Numbered from the stretch's first letter, positions 41,386 to 49,587 are shown. The stretch is DNA of 64,000 bases from Hephaestia sp. MAHUQ-44 (GCF_023806085.1 NZ_JAMSLX010000014.1:24536-88535), one strand, 5' to 3'. Translations and numbers: made by a program. Notes: generated from the sequence alone by a model not told the origin.

Positions 41386-41486
41386 AGCATTTTCAAGTCA
41401 GGCGGGCTCACCTGACGACTCGGAAAATGCGGAAAACGAAAGACAATTGGAGCATATCCCGATTCAACCTAATCGGGATATGCTCC
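41384..41486. repeat. Composite palindromic repeat, copy E1
   Basis: About 103 bp holding two hairpins. First: GCATTTTC (41387-41394) with GAAAATGC (41423-41430), enclosing GTCAGG/CCTGAC. Second: GGAGCATATCCCGATT (41449-41464) with a perfect 16-bp complement at 41471-41486 around a 6-nt loop. Its sequence aligns with the reverse complement of the element at 44787-44892. No T-run follows, so it is not a typical intrinsic terminator. Confidence 0.75.
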
Positions 41487-41736
41487 AGGCAGCCCACATT
41501 CATTTCAGCCGTCACCCGGCAAACATTCGAATCCAGGGACGTAAGCGACGGCACGCGCGGCCGAACCTCGGCGTTCGCCGCCATAACGCCCCCGACCCGA
41601 TCCCTCGACAGAATCTGTCGACAAAGTCCATAAACCTGTCCTATATGATGTTTCATGTGACGGCGGCCGTGTCGTCGCGCGCAAACCGTCATGGCGCGCC
41701 TTCCACATCGGAAGCGCGATCGAGTGGAGATTCTCG
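41487..41736. other. Intergenic region before the CMD-hydratase operon
   Basis: Together with E1 this makes about 350 bp without a gene. It holds a perfect palindrome at 41605-41621 and an AT-richer stretch (CCTATATGATGTTTCATG, near 41640-41657) that could be promoter sequence. Nothing else is recognisable. Confidence 0.5.
41605..41621. promoter_or_regulatory. Perfect 17-bp palindrome upstream of CMD-hydratase operon
   Basis: TCGACAG-AAT-CTGTCGA: 7-bp perfect arms and 3-nt spacer, 116 bp upstream of the GTG start at 41737. The size fits an operator for a dimeric regulator, possibly the GntR protein encoded just upstream. Confidence 0.5.
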
Positions 41737-42297
41737 GTGCCCCGCATTCCGTTTCCGCAAGTCGAGACGATGACGCCAGCGCAGCGCAAAGTATATGACG
41801 ACGTCGTCGGCGGCCCGCGCGGGATGATGGTGGGCCCGCTACGCGCAGCGCTGCACAACCCCGAACTTGCCGATCTGTGGCAGCAGTTCGGCGCGCTGCT
41901 TCGCTATCGCACGTCGCTCGATCCGCGCCACAGCGAACTGGCGATCCTTGTCACCGCGCGGGCATGGACCTGCCCGTTCGAATGGGTGCAGCACGAGGCG
42001 CCCGCGCTTGCCGCCGGGCTCACGCGCGACATGCTCGACGCCCTCCGTCATGGCCGCCGCCCCGTGTTCGAGCGCGAGGACGATGCGGCGGTCCACGATT
42101 TTGCCGAGGAACTTCAGCGCGAACGCACCGTCGGCAACGCGGCCTATGCCGCCGCGCTCGATGTCCTCGGCGTTGCCGGCGTCGTCGAGCTCACCGCGCT
42201 GATCGGCTATTACACGCTCGTCGCGATGACGCTCAACGCGCATGCCTTCGACCTGCCAGCCGGCACCACCGATCCATTCAAGGGAGTGACTGCATGA
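41737..42297 (+). CDS. Carboxymuconolactone decarboxylase-like (CMD/AhpD fold) protein
   Basis: 186 residues from a GTG at 41737 with GGAGA upstream. All-helical AhpD/CMD fold: LRYRTSLDPRHSELAILVTA, then WTCPFEWVQHEAPALAAGL. The CxxC redox pair of AhpD is missing and a W-x-x-H pattern remains, as in CMD-type proteins of aromatic pathways. The reaction is uncertain: lactone decarboxylation or a related step. Overlaps the hydratase gene by ATGA. Confidence 0.8.
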   Translation: MPRIPFPQVETMTPAQRKVYDDVVGGPRGMMVGPLRAALHNPELADLWQQFGALLRYRTSLDPRHSELAILVTARAWTCPFEWVQHEAPALAAGLTRDMLDALRHGRRPVFEREDDAAVHDFAEELQRERTVGNAAYAAALDVLGVAGVVELTALIGYYTLVAMTLNAHAFDLPAGTTDPFKGVTA

Positions 42298-43058
42298 CTG
42301 CCATCCGTCGTGAGATTATGGGCGCCGTGGCGCGCGTGACCATCGACAAGCCGCCGGTGAACGCCATCACGCTGGCCGATTACGCCGCGCTCGCCGAGAC
42401 CTTCGACGCGATCGGCAAGGACGACAGCATTCATTGCGTCGTCTTCACCGCCGCCGGCACCAAGGCATTCTGCGCGGGCAAGGATCTGCACGAATTCGTG
42501 ACCGCGCGGCTGGAGGACGACGAAGCGAATGCCGTCATCGTCCGCGAGGCCTTTGCCGCGATCCGCCATTGTGCAGTGCCGGTCATCGCCGCGGTCAATG
42601 GCCCCGCGCTCGGCGCCGGCTGCGTGCTCGCCGCGGTTGCCGATATCCGCATGGCGTCCCCCGCCGCGACCTTCGGCCTGCCCGAGGTCAATATCGGCCG
42701 CTGCGGGGGCACCGCGCATGTCGGCCGGCTGATCAGCCAGGGACTGCTGCGGCGCATGGTCTTCACCGGACGCGCGATCACCGCCGAACAGGCCCTCACG
42801 GCAGGGTTGATCGACGAGATCGTCGACGCCGACAAGTTGCTCGACGCCGCACACGCATTGGCGGACGAGATCGCCAAAAAGTCGCCGCTGGGGCTACGGC
42901 TCGGCAAGCAATCGATGAACGCCGCCGAATTCCTGCCGGTCGACGAGGGCTATGTCCTCGAACAGGGCTACAGCACCAAATTGATGGCGACCGAGGATGC
43001 CCGCGAGGCGGTCCGCGCCGTGGTCGAGAAGCGCGCGCCGGTCTTCAAGGGGCGCTGA
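42294..43058 (+). CDS. Enoyl-CoA hydratase/isomerase family protein
   Basis: 254 residues from the ATG at 42294. Crotonase fold: KPPVNAITLADYAAL, oxyanion-hole loops AFCAGKDLHEF and NGPALGAGCVLAAVADIRMA, and the Glu in FGLPEVNIGRCGG. C-terminal helices KSPLGLRLGKQSMN. Only one clear catalytic Glu is visible, so it may be a hydratase, isomerase or dehydratase of an aromatic or alicyclic acyl-CoA. Works with the coupled CMD protein; ends before a strong hairpin. Confidence 0.85.
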   Translation: MTAIRREIMGAVARVTIDKPPVNAITLADYAALAETFDAIGKDDSIHCVVFTAAGTKAFCAGKDLHEFVTARLEDDEANAVIVREAFAAIRHCAVPVIAAVNGPALGAGCVLAAVADIRMASPAATFGLPEVNIGRCGGTAHVGRLISQGLLRRMVFTGRAITAEQALTAGLIDEIVDADKLLDAAHALADEIAKKSPLGLRLGKQSMNAAEFLPVDEGYVLEQGYSTKLMATEDAREAVRAVVEKRAPVFKGR

Positions 43059-43067
43059 GCCGCTGAT

Positions 43068-43095
43068 CCGCTCCTTCGGCACGCCGAAGGAGCGG
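43068..43095. terminator. Strong hairpin between convergent genes
   Basis: CCGCTCCTTCGGC and GCCGAAGGAGCGG are perfect 13-bp arms separated by 2 nt, 10 bp after the hydratase stop and before the convergent EthD gene end. A second small hairpin (CGGCCG...CGGCCG) follows at 43093-43110. Probably a bidirectional terminator, though without a long T-run. Confidence 0.65.
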
Positions 43096-43121
43096 CCGTT
43101 CTCCCGGCCGAACGCTTCGCT

Positions 43122-43919
43122 TTAATTGGGCGGCGCGATGAAGGCATGCTCGATCATCGCATAGCGGAGGAAGCTGCCGAAATTGGCCGCACCATCGGCC
43201 AGCCATGCCCGCCGCGCCGGCGAATCGGGCGTGAGGTCACCCGGATCAGGCGACAGCCAGCTCGTCCCGATGATGTCGATCTCGCCGATGCCGGGCACCG
43301 GCGGAATCGCGGGCATCTGCGGCCGTCGCACGATCTCGGACAGGACATAGCCGCGCAAGCCCGGCACCTCGCGTGACAGCGGGCCGTGCACGTCGAGCAC
43401 ATGGCGCACAAAATCCTCGTGCGTGGTGCCGGGCTTGCGCGAGATCAGCGTCATCACCTTGAGCCCACCGCGCTGCGGCGGCACGAAGACATGCTCGCGC
43501 GTGGCATAGAGATTGATCGCGCCGATATAGGTCGGCGCCGCGGCGAGCCAGTCGCGCACCTTCGGATTCTCGCGCGCCTGCGCGGCACGGTCGATACCCG
43601 GCGGCTGCCAGGATTCGGTGATGCCGTCGAGCATCGGCGGCAGCGGCGCCCCCGGCCGTCGGCCCGGATCGGCAACCGGCTCACCGAGCACGAACCCCCG
43701 CAGGCCCGGCACATCGCGCGCGCCGGGGCCGTGCTCGCCCAGCCAGCGCGCGTTGAATTGCGCACGCGACAGCCCCGGCTTGCGCACGATCAGCGAGATC
43801 GACTTGCTCAGTGTATCGGTATCGACCTCAGTCGCGGGCATGGCGGGGGCTCCGGCTGCGAGCACGGGGATCGCCGGCACCGTAGCGGCCATGGCGAGAA
43901 AGTTGCGGCGATCGATCAT
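43122..43919 (-). CDS. Tat-signal EthD-domain protein 2 (tandem barrels)
   Basis: 265 residues. Twin-arginine-like signal MIDRRNFLAMAATVPAIPVL with Ala-rich cleavage region. Two EthD repeats: LIVRKPGLSRAQFNARWLGEHGP (about 42-65, core LSRAQFNARWLGEHG) and LISRKPGTTHEDFVRHVLDVHG (about 155-177). Same layout as the protein at 36436-37236, suggesting paralogy. Periplasmic location is predicted; function unknown. Divergent from EthD gene 3. Confidence 0.8.
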   Translation of the reverse strand: MIDRRNFLAMAATVPAIPVLAAGAPAMPATEVDTDTLSKSISLIVRKPGLSRAQFNARWLGEHGPGARDVPGLRGFVLGEPVADPGRRPGAPLPPMLDGITESWQPPGIDRAAQARENPKVRDWLAAAPTYIGAINLYATREHVFVPPQRGGLKVMTLISRKPGTTHEDFVRHVLDVHGPLSREVPGLRGYVLSEIVRRPQMPAIPPVPGIGEIDIIGTSWLSPDPGDLTPDSPARRAWLADGAANFGSFLRYAMIEHAFIAPPN

Positions 43920-43936
43920 GGCATAAAAACCTAAAG

Positions 43937-43947
43937 TATGATCTATA
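43937..43947. promoter_or_regulatory. Shared 11-bp motif in the EthD2/EthD3 divergent region
   Basis: TATGATCTATA occurs here and again at 56882-56892 upstream of the PQQ dehydrogenase gene. Both copies are close to start codons of catabolic genes (34 and 17 bp). It may be part of a common promoter or operator. Confidence 0.4.
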
Positions 43948-43980
43948 GACAGTCAAGGAGAGGCAGGATGGGGACTGGCG

Positions 43981-44790
43981 ATGGATTGCGTGGATCGAAC
44001 CTTCTCGCGCCGGGCGCTGCTCGGCGCCGCGGCGGGCCTGTCGGCAAGTCTTGCCATGGCACGCGCGGCCATGGCTGAGCCTATCGCTCCCCCGCGCGAA
44101 CTGCCGCATTTCAAATGCACCCAGTTCATCCGGCGTGCGCCCAGCCTGTCCGCCGAAGCGCTGCTCGATCATTGGCACCAGCATCGCGCCCCGCTTCTGC
44201 GCCGGCTGCCGGGATTGACCGGACTCACCTTCAACACCGTCAACCGGCAGAGATCGCCCGACGCGCCCTATGACGCGGTGATCGAGCTCTGGTTCGCGAA
44301 CGCCGCCGCTTATGCCCATGCGGTCGATGCCGCCGATCCTGATCTGATCGACGCGCTGGCCCGCGATCGCCCCGCTTTCATACAGGACGATTTTCTGGGC
44401 CTCTTCTCGCGCGAGGTGATCGTGCGGCCGGTGCCGCCACAGGCCGGGCGGCCGCGCGCGAAGCGCATCGGGCTGGTGGGTCGCCAGCCGGGCACGCCCC
44501 GCGACCGGTTTTTCGACGAATGGGTCCACCACCATGCCCCGGCCGCCGACAGCCAGCCCGGACTCGAAGGCTATGTCCTCAACCTGCGCGCGCAGGATCG
44601 CTTCCTCGATGCCCCCTGGGACGGTTATGCCGAATTGTGGTGGCCGGACTGGGATGCCTTCGAAGCAGCGAGCCGCGCGATCCGGAGCAGCGTCGGCGCG
44701 CGGCTGGGGTTCTTCCACAGCCACCTGCTGCTCTATCTCGACGAGCATGAGGAAATCGCTCCGCCCGGCCGGGAGACGGCAAACGGCTAG
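43981..44790 (+). CDS. Tat-signal EthD-domain protein 3
   Basis: 269 residues. Tat signal FSRRALLGAAAGLSASLAMARAAMA, then two more divergent EthD-like repeats: LSAEALLDHWHQHRAPLLRR (about 55-74) and TPRDRFFDEWVHHHAPAADS (about 170-190), each keeping the W-x-x-x-H core. Exported by prediction. It ends inside palindromic repeat E2. Role unknown; probably partners the other exported EthD proteins. Confidence 0.78.
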   Translation: MDCVDRTFSRRALLGAAAGLSASLAMARAAMAEPIAPPRELPHFKCTQFIRRAPSLSAEALLDHWHQHRAPLLRRLPGLTGLTFNTVNRQRSPDAPYDAVIELWFANAAAYAHAVDAADPDLIDALARDRPAFIQDDFLGLFSREVIVRPVPPQAGRPRAKRIGLVGRQPGTPRDRFFDEWVHHHAPAADSQPGLEGYVLNLRAQDRFLDAPWDGYAELWWPDWDAFEAASRAIRSSVGARLGFFHSHLLLYLDEHEEIAPPGRETANG

Positions 44791-44892
44791 AGGCGATGCG
44801 GTTCTGATGGAACCGGATCGCCTCTAGATTATCTTTTGTTTGCCGTTATTTCCGGGTCGCCAGATGATTCCATCTGGCTTGAAACCACTCTA
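44787..44892. repeat. Composite palindromic repeat, copy E2 (inverted relative to E1)
   Basis: Two hairpins. First: CTAGAGGCGAT (44787-44797) with ATCGCCTCTAG (44817-44827), enclosing CGGTTC/GAACCG; it includes the EthD3 stop codon. Second: GCCAGATG (44859-44866) with CATCTGGC (44871-44878). The reverse complement aligns over the full length with E1 (shared TTTCAAG, CGAC-CGGAAA, AAAGA-AAT), while stem sequences differ in a compensating way. Lies between convergent genes. Confidence 0.72.
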
Positions 44893-46227
44893 AGCCGGCG
44901 CGTGCCGTTCCGCACCGCGCCGGGTGAAGCCGATCATGATCGCGACGGCACCGACGCCACACACCGCCGCATAGACCGGATAGACAAAGCTCCGGTCGAG
45001 CCCCATCGCGAGCAACGCACCACCGAGATACGGGCCGGCGATCGCCCCGAACCGGCCGACGCCGATCGTGAAGCCCACGCCGGTAGTCCTGAACTCGGGC
45101 GGGTAGAAGCGCGTGCTGGTGATGACGACACCCGTGAAGGTCGCCTCGATCGCGAACAGCGCGAGCCCCGCGACCGCCAGCAGCAGCACCGGCTCCGCCT
45201 CGACGACGCCGAAGAGGACGAGGCTGGCCGCACAGAGCATGAAGCTCGCGCAGGTCGCCCGCCGCGCGCCCACCGTGGCCGCGACCGTCCCCATCAGCAG
45301 CGCGCCGAGAATCGCGGCGCCGCCGGTCACAATCCCGCTGGCGATCGCCAGTTCGGGCGTCACCCCCGCCAGCACCAGAATTTGCGGCTTCCACTGCGTC
45401 AGGAAATAGCTGACGAAATAGCGCGAGAACGCCGCCAGCCACAGCAACAGCGTCAACGTGCGATATCGGGGCGCGAGGATGGTGTGCAGCAACCCGGCAC
45501 GGCGCTTGCCTTCCGCCTCGCGCGGCGGCAGCGCATCGAGCGGCGGCTCGCCGAGCCGGGCCAGCAGGATATTGGCGCGCGCCAGCGCATTGCGCGGTTG
45601 GCGGGTCAGCAGGAAATTGAGCGACTCCGGCAGCAGCCAGAAGGCAACGATCGTCAGCACGAGGCTCACCAGCCCGGCGAAGATGAAAATCGCCTGCCAG
45701 CCGAACGGGCCGATCAGCAGCGCCCCCACCGCGGCCCCCAGCATCGCGCCGATCGCGAAGCCGACATGAACGAGCGCGAGGAAGATGTTGCCGCGCCGCT
45801 CGGTCGAGAATTCGACCACCATCACGCTCAACGACGGCACCAGCGCGCCAATACCCAGCCCGGTAACGAAGCGCAGCAGCAGCAGCAACTCGACCGAATG
45901 GATGAACGCGGTCGCAAGCATCGAGAGACTGTTGGCCGCCACCGCGCCGAGGATAATCGTCCGCCGCCCGACGCGATCGGCCTGTGGGGCGATGAACAGC
46001 GCACCACACACCAGCCCCGCCGCGCCGACGCTGAAGACGAGCCCCATCGCGCGCGCGCCCACGCCCCATTCGCGCAGGATCGACGGTGCGGCGTACGCGA
46101 CCGAGGAGGTATCGAGCCCGTCCGAGATGTTGATCAGGACGCACAGGACGAGGGTGATGATCTGCCACCGCCGCAGCGGCCCGGCCTCGACGGCCTTGCG
46201 AACGCCGGCATGCCTCGTGTCAGCCAT
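44890..46227 (-). CDS. AAHS-family aromatic acid:H+ symporter (MFS) 2
   Basis: 445 residues, 12 membrane helices. Helix 1 LCVLINISDGLDTSSVAYAAP has the aromatic-acid transporter Asp motif; loop 2-3 is APQADRVGRRTIIL; helix 4 RFVTGLGIGALVPSLSVMVVEF. Likely imports an aromatic acid for the co-directional genes upstream. Clearly homologous to the transporter at 34950-36296 but diverged, so it probably takes a different substrate. Confidence 0.88.
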   Translation of the reverse strand: MADTRHAGVRKAVEAGPLRRWQIITLVLCVLINISDGLDTSSVAYAAPSILREWGVGARAMGLVFSVGAAGLVCGALFIAPQADRVGRRTIILGAVAANSLSMLATAFIHSVELLLLLRFVTGLGIGALVPSLSVMVVEFSTERRGNIFLALVHVGFAIGAMLGAAVGALLIGPFGWQAIFIFAGLVSLVLTIVAFWLLPESLNFLLTRQPRNALARANILLARLGEPPLDALPPREAEGKRRAGLLHTILAPRYRTLTLLLWLAAFSRYFVSYFLTQWKPQILVLAGVTPELAIASGIVTGGAAILGALLMGTVAATVGARRATCASFMLCAASLVLFGVVEAEPVLLLAVAGLALFAIEATFTGVVITSTRFYPPEFRTTGVGFTIGVGRFGAIAGPYLGGALLAMGLDRSFVYPVYAAVCGVGAVAIMIGFTRRGAERHAPA

Positions 46228-46278
46228 CTCTCGCTCTCCGCCTCTGGCTATCCGGTCCGCTGCACAGCGGCCGATGGT

Positions 46279-46938
46279 TCATTCCATCTCGTAGAATTTG
46301 AGCGGCCGCTTGCCGGCCTCGACCAGCGCAGTCGCCACGGCCGAAGGACGCGCCGCAAACCTGCGTTCCCATGCGGCGAGCACAGGTCGCCCGGTGCGCC
46401 ATTTCTGCGCCGGCAACCGGAAATCGAGATAGGAGAGCGCACAGGCGATCGCGATATGGCCGATATCGGGTTCGGCGTCGTCGAGCTGCTCGGCCTCGAG
46501 CCTATCGAGACACGCCGGAATCTTGGCCCAAAAGGCCTGGAGATGCGCCGGCGAGCGGTGCCCGTCACCGCGCCAATGCTCGTCGCGGAGCAACACGGCG
46601 ATCTCGATCAGCCCGTCGGCGAGCGCCTGGCGCCGGAGCGCGGTCCAGCGCGCAGGCCCCGTCGCGGGGAGCATCCGATGGCGACCGTCAAGCGCGTCGA
46701 GATAGTCGCAGATCACGCGCGAATCGAACAGCACCGTCGCGCCGTCGATCAGCGTCGGGATCTTGTTCAACGGATTGTCCGCCATCACCTCGGGATTGAG
46801 CCGGGCCGGCCCGACCACGGCGCGAACGCAATCGATGCGGTCGGCCAAACCCAGTTCGTGTGCGACCAGCATCACCTTGCGCACATAAGGCGAGCTGGGC
46901 GACCAGTGCAGCTTCATGCGCGCGGCGGGCGTATTCAT
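46279..46938 (-). CDS. Glutathione S-transferase family protein 2
   Basis: 219 residues from the ATG at 46938, coupled to the preceding SnoaL-like gene by ATGA; an internal Met eight codons later is also possible. Thioredoxin-fold part: LHWSPSSPYVRKVMLVAHEL, NPLNKIPTLIDGA, DSRVICDYLDAL. Helical part: RRQALADGLIEIAVLLRDEH and IGHIAIACALSYLDFRLP. Same subfamily as the three other GSTs here; nearest to the one at 52633-53280. Confidence 0.87.
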   Translation of the reverse strand: MNTPAARMKLHWSPSSPYVRKVMLVAHELGLADRIDCVRAVVGPARLNPEVMADNPLNKIPTLIDGATVLFDSRVICDYLDALDGRHRMLPATGPARWTALRRQALADGLIEIAVLLRDEHWRGDGHRSPAHLQAFWAKIPACLDRLEAEQLDDAEPDIGHIAIACALSYLDFRLPAQKWRTGRPVLAAWERRFAARPSAVATALVEAGKRPLKFYEME

Positions 46939-47387
46939 GCCGCGCCCTGCCCGGACGCGGGCGGCTGGAAGGTCGGCACCACGCCGATCGCGCGCAGCAC
47001 CGACAGCAGGTCGCGCACCCCCCAATGTTCCACCACCAGCCCGTCGACGACGCGGTCGATGCACATCGAGGCCATGCGGATCCGCTTGCCCGACGCGGGA
47101 TAATCCATCAGCCGCCCGGTATGGACCGCCTCGAGCGTCCACTGCGTGGTGACCAGATCGCCCTCGGCGATCTGGCGATGGATCGTGGTGGTGATCTCGC
47201 TCATCGCACGCCGGAAACGGACCTCGCGATCCTGCCACATTTGCAGGCTGGTCGGCGCGCCGGGGCGGTTGTGATAGATCACATGCCCCGCGATGGCGCG
47301 CATCGATTGCGCCATCGGGGCGGCATGTTCCGCATAATAGATCGCAGCGATCGCTTTGATCTCGTCCGATGGCGCGCGCTCGATCAT
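46935..47387 (-). CDS. SnoaL-like (NTF2-fold) protein
   Basis: 150 residues. Pattern typical of the SnoaL/NTF2-like superfamily: SEITTTIHRQIAEGDLVTTQWTLEAVHTG, then GKRIRMASMCIDRVVDGLVVEHWGVRD. (Longest exact motif seen: VVDGLVVEHWGVRD.) Members are cyclases, isomerases or hydrolases with a cone-shaped pocket; the activity here is unknown. Sits between the MetE-like and GST genes in a four-gene minus-strand operon. Confidence 0.75.
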   Translation of the reverse strand: MIERAPSDEIKAIAAIYYAEHAAPMAQSMRAIAGHVIYHNRPGAPTSLQMWQDREVRFRRAMSEITTTIHRQIAEGDLVTTQWTLEAVHTGRLMDYPASGKRIRMASMCIDRVVDGLVVEHWGVRDLLSVLRAIGVVPTFQPPASGQGAA

Positions 47388-47414
47388 CCGTTCCTCGCTG
47401 TCGACGACCGTGCC

Positions 47415-48542
47415 TTACGCCGCGGTTCCCCAGATTTCCTCAGCCGTCTCGACCACCAGCCGCAGCTTGCTGTTCTGATGCTCGATATCCATCGTGCTGC
47501 CGCCAACCCCGCTGGAGAAGCCGCATTGCGGGCTGAGCGCAAGCTGGTCGAGCGGAATGAAATTGCTCGCTTCCTCGACGCGGCGCTTCAACTCGTCCTT
47601 GGTTTCGATCTCCGACTTCTTGGTCGTCACGAGGCCGAGCACCACGGTCTTCCCCTTGGGCACCAGCCGGAGCGGCTCGAAGCCACCCGCGCGCGCGGTG
47701 TCATATTCGAGGAAATAGCCATCGACGTCGATGCTGTTGAACAGGATGTCGGCGACCGGCTCATAGCCGCCTTCGGCCAGCCAGTTGCCGGCGAAATTGC
47801 CGCGGCACAGATGCATGCACACCACCATGTCATCGGGCTTGCCGGCAATGCTCTCGTTGATCAGCCGGGCATAGGTTTTGGGCAATGCGTCGGGATCCTC
47901 GTTGATCGACGACTGCACCTGCTCGCGCAGGCGGGGATCGCACAGATAGGCGAAATTGACCTCGTCGAGCTGGAGATAGCGGCACCCGGCCTCGGCGAGA
48001 TCACCGATCTCGAGCGCGTAGACATGCGCCAGATCCTCCCAGAACTGCTCCATGTCGGGATAGGCCTGCCGATCGACCGCGTCGCGGCCGCCGCGGAAAT
48101 GGAGCACGCTCGGGCTGGGCAAGGTGATCTTGGGCGTACGCGTCGTCGCCGATGCGAGGAAACGGAAATCGTCGACGAAGATCGGATCGGGACGACCGAG
48201 CCGCCCGACGATCTTCAGGCTGCGCGCCTTGCTCTCGCTCGTGCCCTTGTCGCTCTTGAACTGCATCGGCGTGTCGGAGACATACGGCACGACATTGGCG
48301 AACTTCAGCAGGAAGTCGGCATGCCACGCACCGCGGTTGAACTCGCCGTCGGTCACCGAATGGAGCCCGATCGCTTCCTGCATCGCGGCTACCTCGCGGA
48401 TCGCTTCGTGCTGAATGCCCTTCAGCTCATCGGCTGCGAGTCGGCCTTCCTTGTGCGCCGTTCTGGCATCGACAAGGCGCTGGGGCCGAATGAGACTGCC
48501 GACATGGTCCGCACGAAAGGGAGCTTTGCGGCCGGTCGTCAT
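47415..48542 (-). CDS. MetE C-terminal-like (cobalamin-independent) methyl/alkyl transferase
   Basis: 375 residues from the ATG at 48542 (MTTGRKAPFRADHVGSLIRP). It contains only the catalytic UROD/MetE-like barrel. Zinc ligands are visible: CMHLCRGN (His and Cys), GYFLEYD (Glu) and LALSPQCGF (Cys). Related proteins transfer methyl groups to thiols or, like epoxyalkane:CoM transferase, add thiols to substrates. In this operon with a GST and a SnoaL-like protein a role in demethylation or thiol conjugation is plausible, rather than methionine synthesis (inference). Confidence 0.82.
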   Translation of the reverse strand: MTTGRKAPFRADHVGSLIRPQRLVDARTAHKEGRLAADELKGIQHEAIREVAAMQEAIGLHSVTDGEFNRGAWHADFLLKFANVVPYVSDTPMQFKSDKGTSESKARSLKIVGRLGRPDPIFVDDFRFLASATTRTPKITLPSPSVLHFRGGRDAVDRQAYPDMEQFWEDLAHVYALEIGDLAEAGCRYLQLDEVNFAYLCDPRLREQVQSSINEDPDALPKTYARLINESIAGKPDDMVVCMHLCRGNFAGNWLAEGGYEPVADILFNSIDVDGYFLEYDTARAGGFEPLRLVPKGKTVVLGLVTTKKSEIETKDELKRRVEEASNFIPLDQLALSPQCGFSSGVGGSTMDIEHQNSKLRLVVETAEEIWGTAA

Positions 48543-48702
48543 AATCCTGTCTCTCCTCTGGGAATGGTGCTGAATCGTTGTTCGATCTATCGTCGCCGAG
48601 GGTATAAGGTCAAAGATATAGCTTTTCAAGCCATAGCCTGAACCCTATAGCCTCTCAGCACCGTCCGGTCGCCCGCGACCAACCAATTTTGCGAGGTGTT
48701 TG

Positions 48703-49587
48703 ATGCATCCTGCCCCGCCGCCTTTGCCCGCGCTTCCATCGCGCCCCCGCGCCCCGCTTCCCGCCGGCGCCTGCGACGCGCACACACACATCTTCGGGCC
48801 GTTCGACCGCTTTCCGCTGGCCCCCGAACGTAATTACACGCCGCCCGAAGCCACGCCCGAGGCGCATCGCGCGATGCTCGACGCGGTCGGCTTCGATCGC
48901 GGCATCGCGGTCCAGGGATCGGCGCACGGGACCGACAATCGTGCAATCGCGGCAGCCCTCGCGGCAGCGCCGGACCGGTTGCGCGGGATCGCCGTCATCG
49001 ACGACACCATCACCGACGCAGAACTCGCCGCCTTGCGCGCCGGGGGTTTCAGCGGCGCGCGCTTCACGCAGATCGTGTCGAAACGCTATCCCAACGGCAT
49101 GGTCGGCGTCAGCGATTTTCGCACGCTGGAAAAGCTGGCGCCGCGGATGCGCGAACACGGCCTGCACGCCCAGCTCTTTGCCAATTGCGACACGGTGATC
49201 GCCGCGCGCGACCTGCTGCTGTCGCTCGGTATTCCGCTGGTGATCGATCACATGGCCAAGGTCGGACAGGCCGAATGGAACGCAACCTCGCCACTCTATC
49301 GCGAACTACTGGCGCTACTGCGCGAAGGACGATTGTGGGTGAAGCTCACCCAGGTGCGCAGTGCGGCATGCTTTCCGGATTATGAAGATGCCCGCCCCTT
49401 CCATGAGGCGCTGCTCAAGGCCAACCCCGATCGGCTCGTTTTCGGATCGGATTGGCCGTTGCTCAATCTGGGCGACAAGACGCCCGATGTCGGCCATCTG
49501 GTTGACCGCTTCCGCGACTGGACCGGCGACGACGCCTTGGCCAACCGGATCCTCGTCGACAATCCGGCAGCGCTTTATGGCTTCTGA
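48703..49587 (+). CDS. LigI-type amidohydrolase (2-pyrone-4,6-dicarboxylate lactonase-like)
   Basis: 294 residues from the ATG at 48703 (a TTG one codon upstream is less likely), with GCGAGG upstream. Motifs of the PDC lactonase family: GACDAHTHIFGP, RGIAVQGSAHGTDN, VIDHMAKVGQ, VKLTQVRS and FGSDWPLLNL with the catalytic Asp. PDC lactonase opens the pyrone ring in protocatechuate 4,5-degradation; related lactonases act on other substrates. First gene of a four-gene operon. Confidence 0.82.
   Translation: MHPAPPPLPALPSRPRAPLPAGACDAHTHIFGPFDRFPLAPERNYTPPEATPEAHRAMLDAVGFDRGIAVQGSAHGTDNRAIAAALAAAPDRLRGIAVIDDTITDAELAALRAGGFSGARFTQIVSKRYPNGMVGVSDFRTLEKLAPRMREHGLHAQLFANCDTVIAARDLLLSLGIPLVIDHMAKVGQAEWNATSPLYRELLALLREGRLWVKLTQVRSAACFPDYEDARPFHEALLKANPDRLVFGSDWPLLNLGDKTPDVGHLVDRFRDWTGDDALANRILVDNPAALYGF

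Noticed and set aside
41384..41486. E1 as a simple intrinsic terminator of the GntR gene
   Set aside because: There is no T-run after the hairpins, and a second inverted copy with conserved structure exists at 44787-44892.
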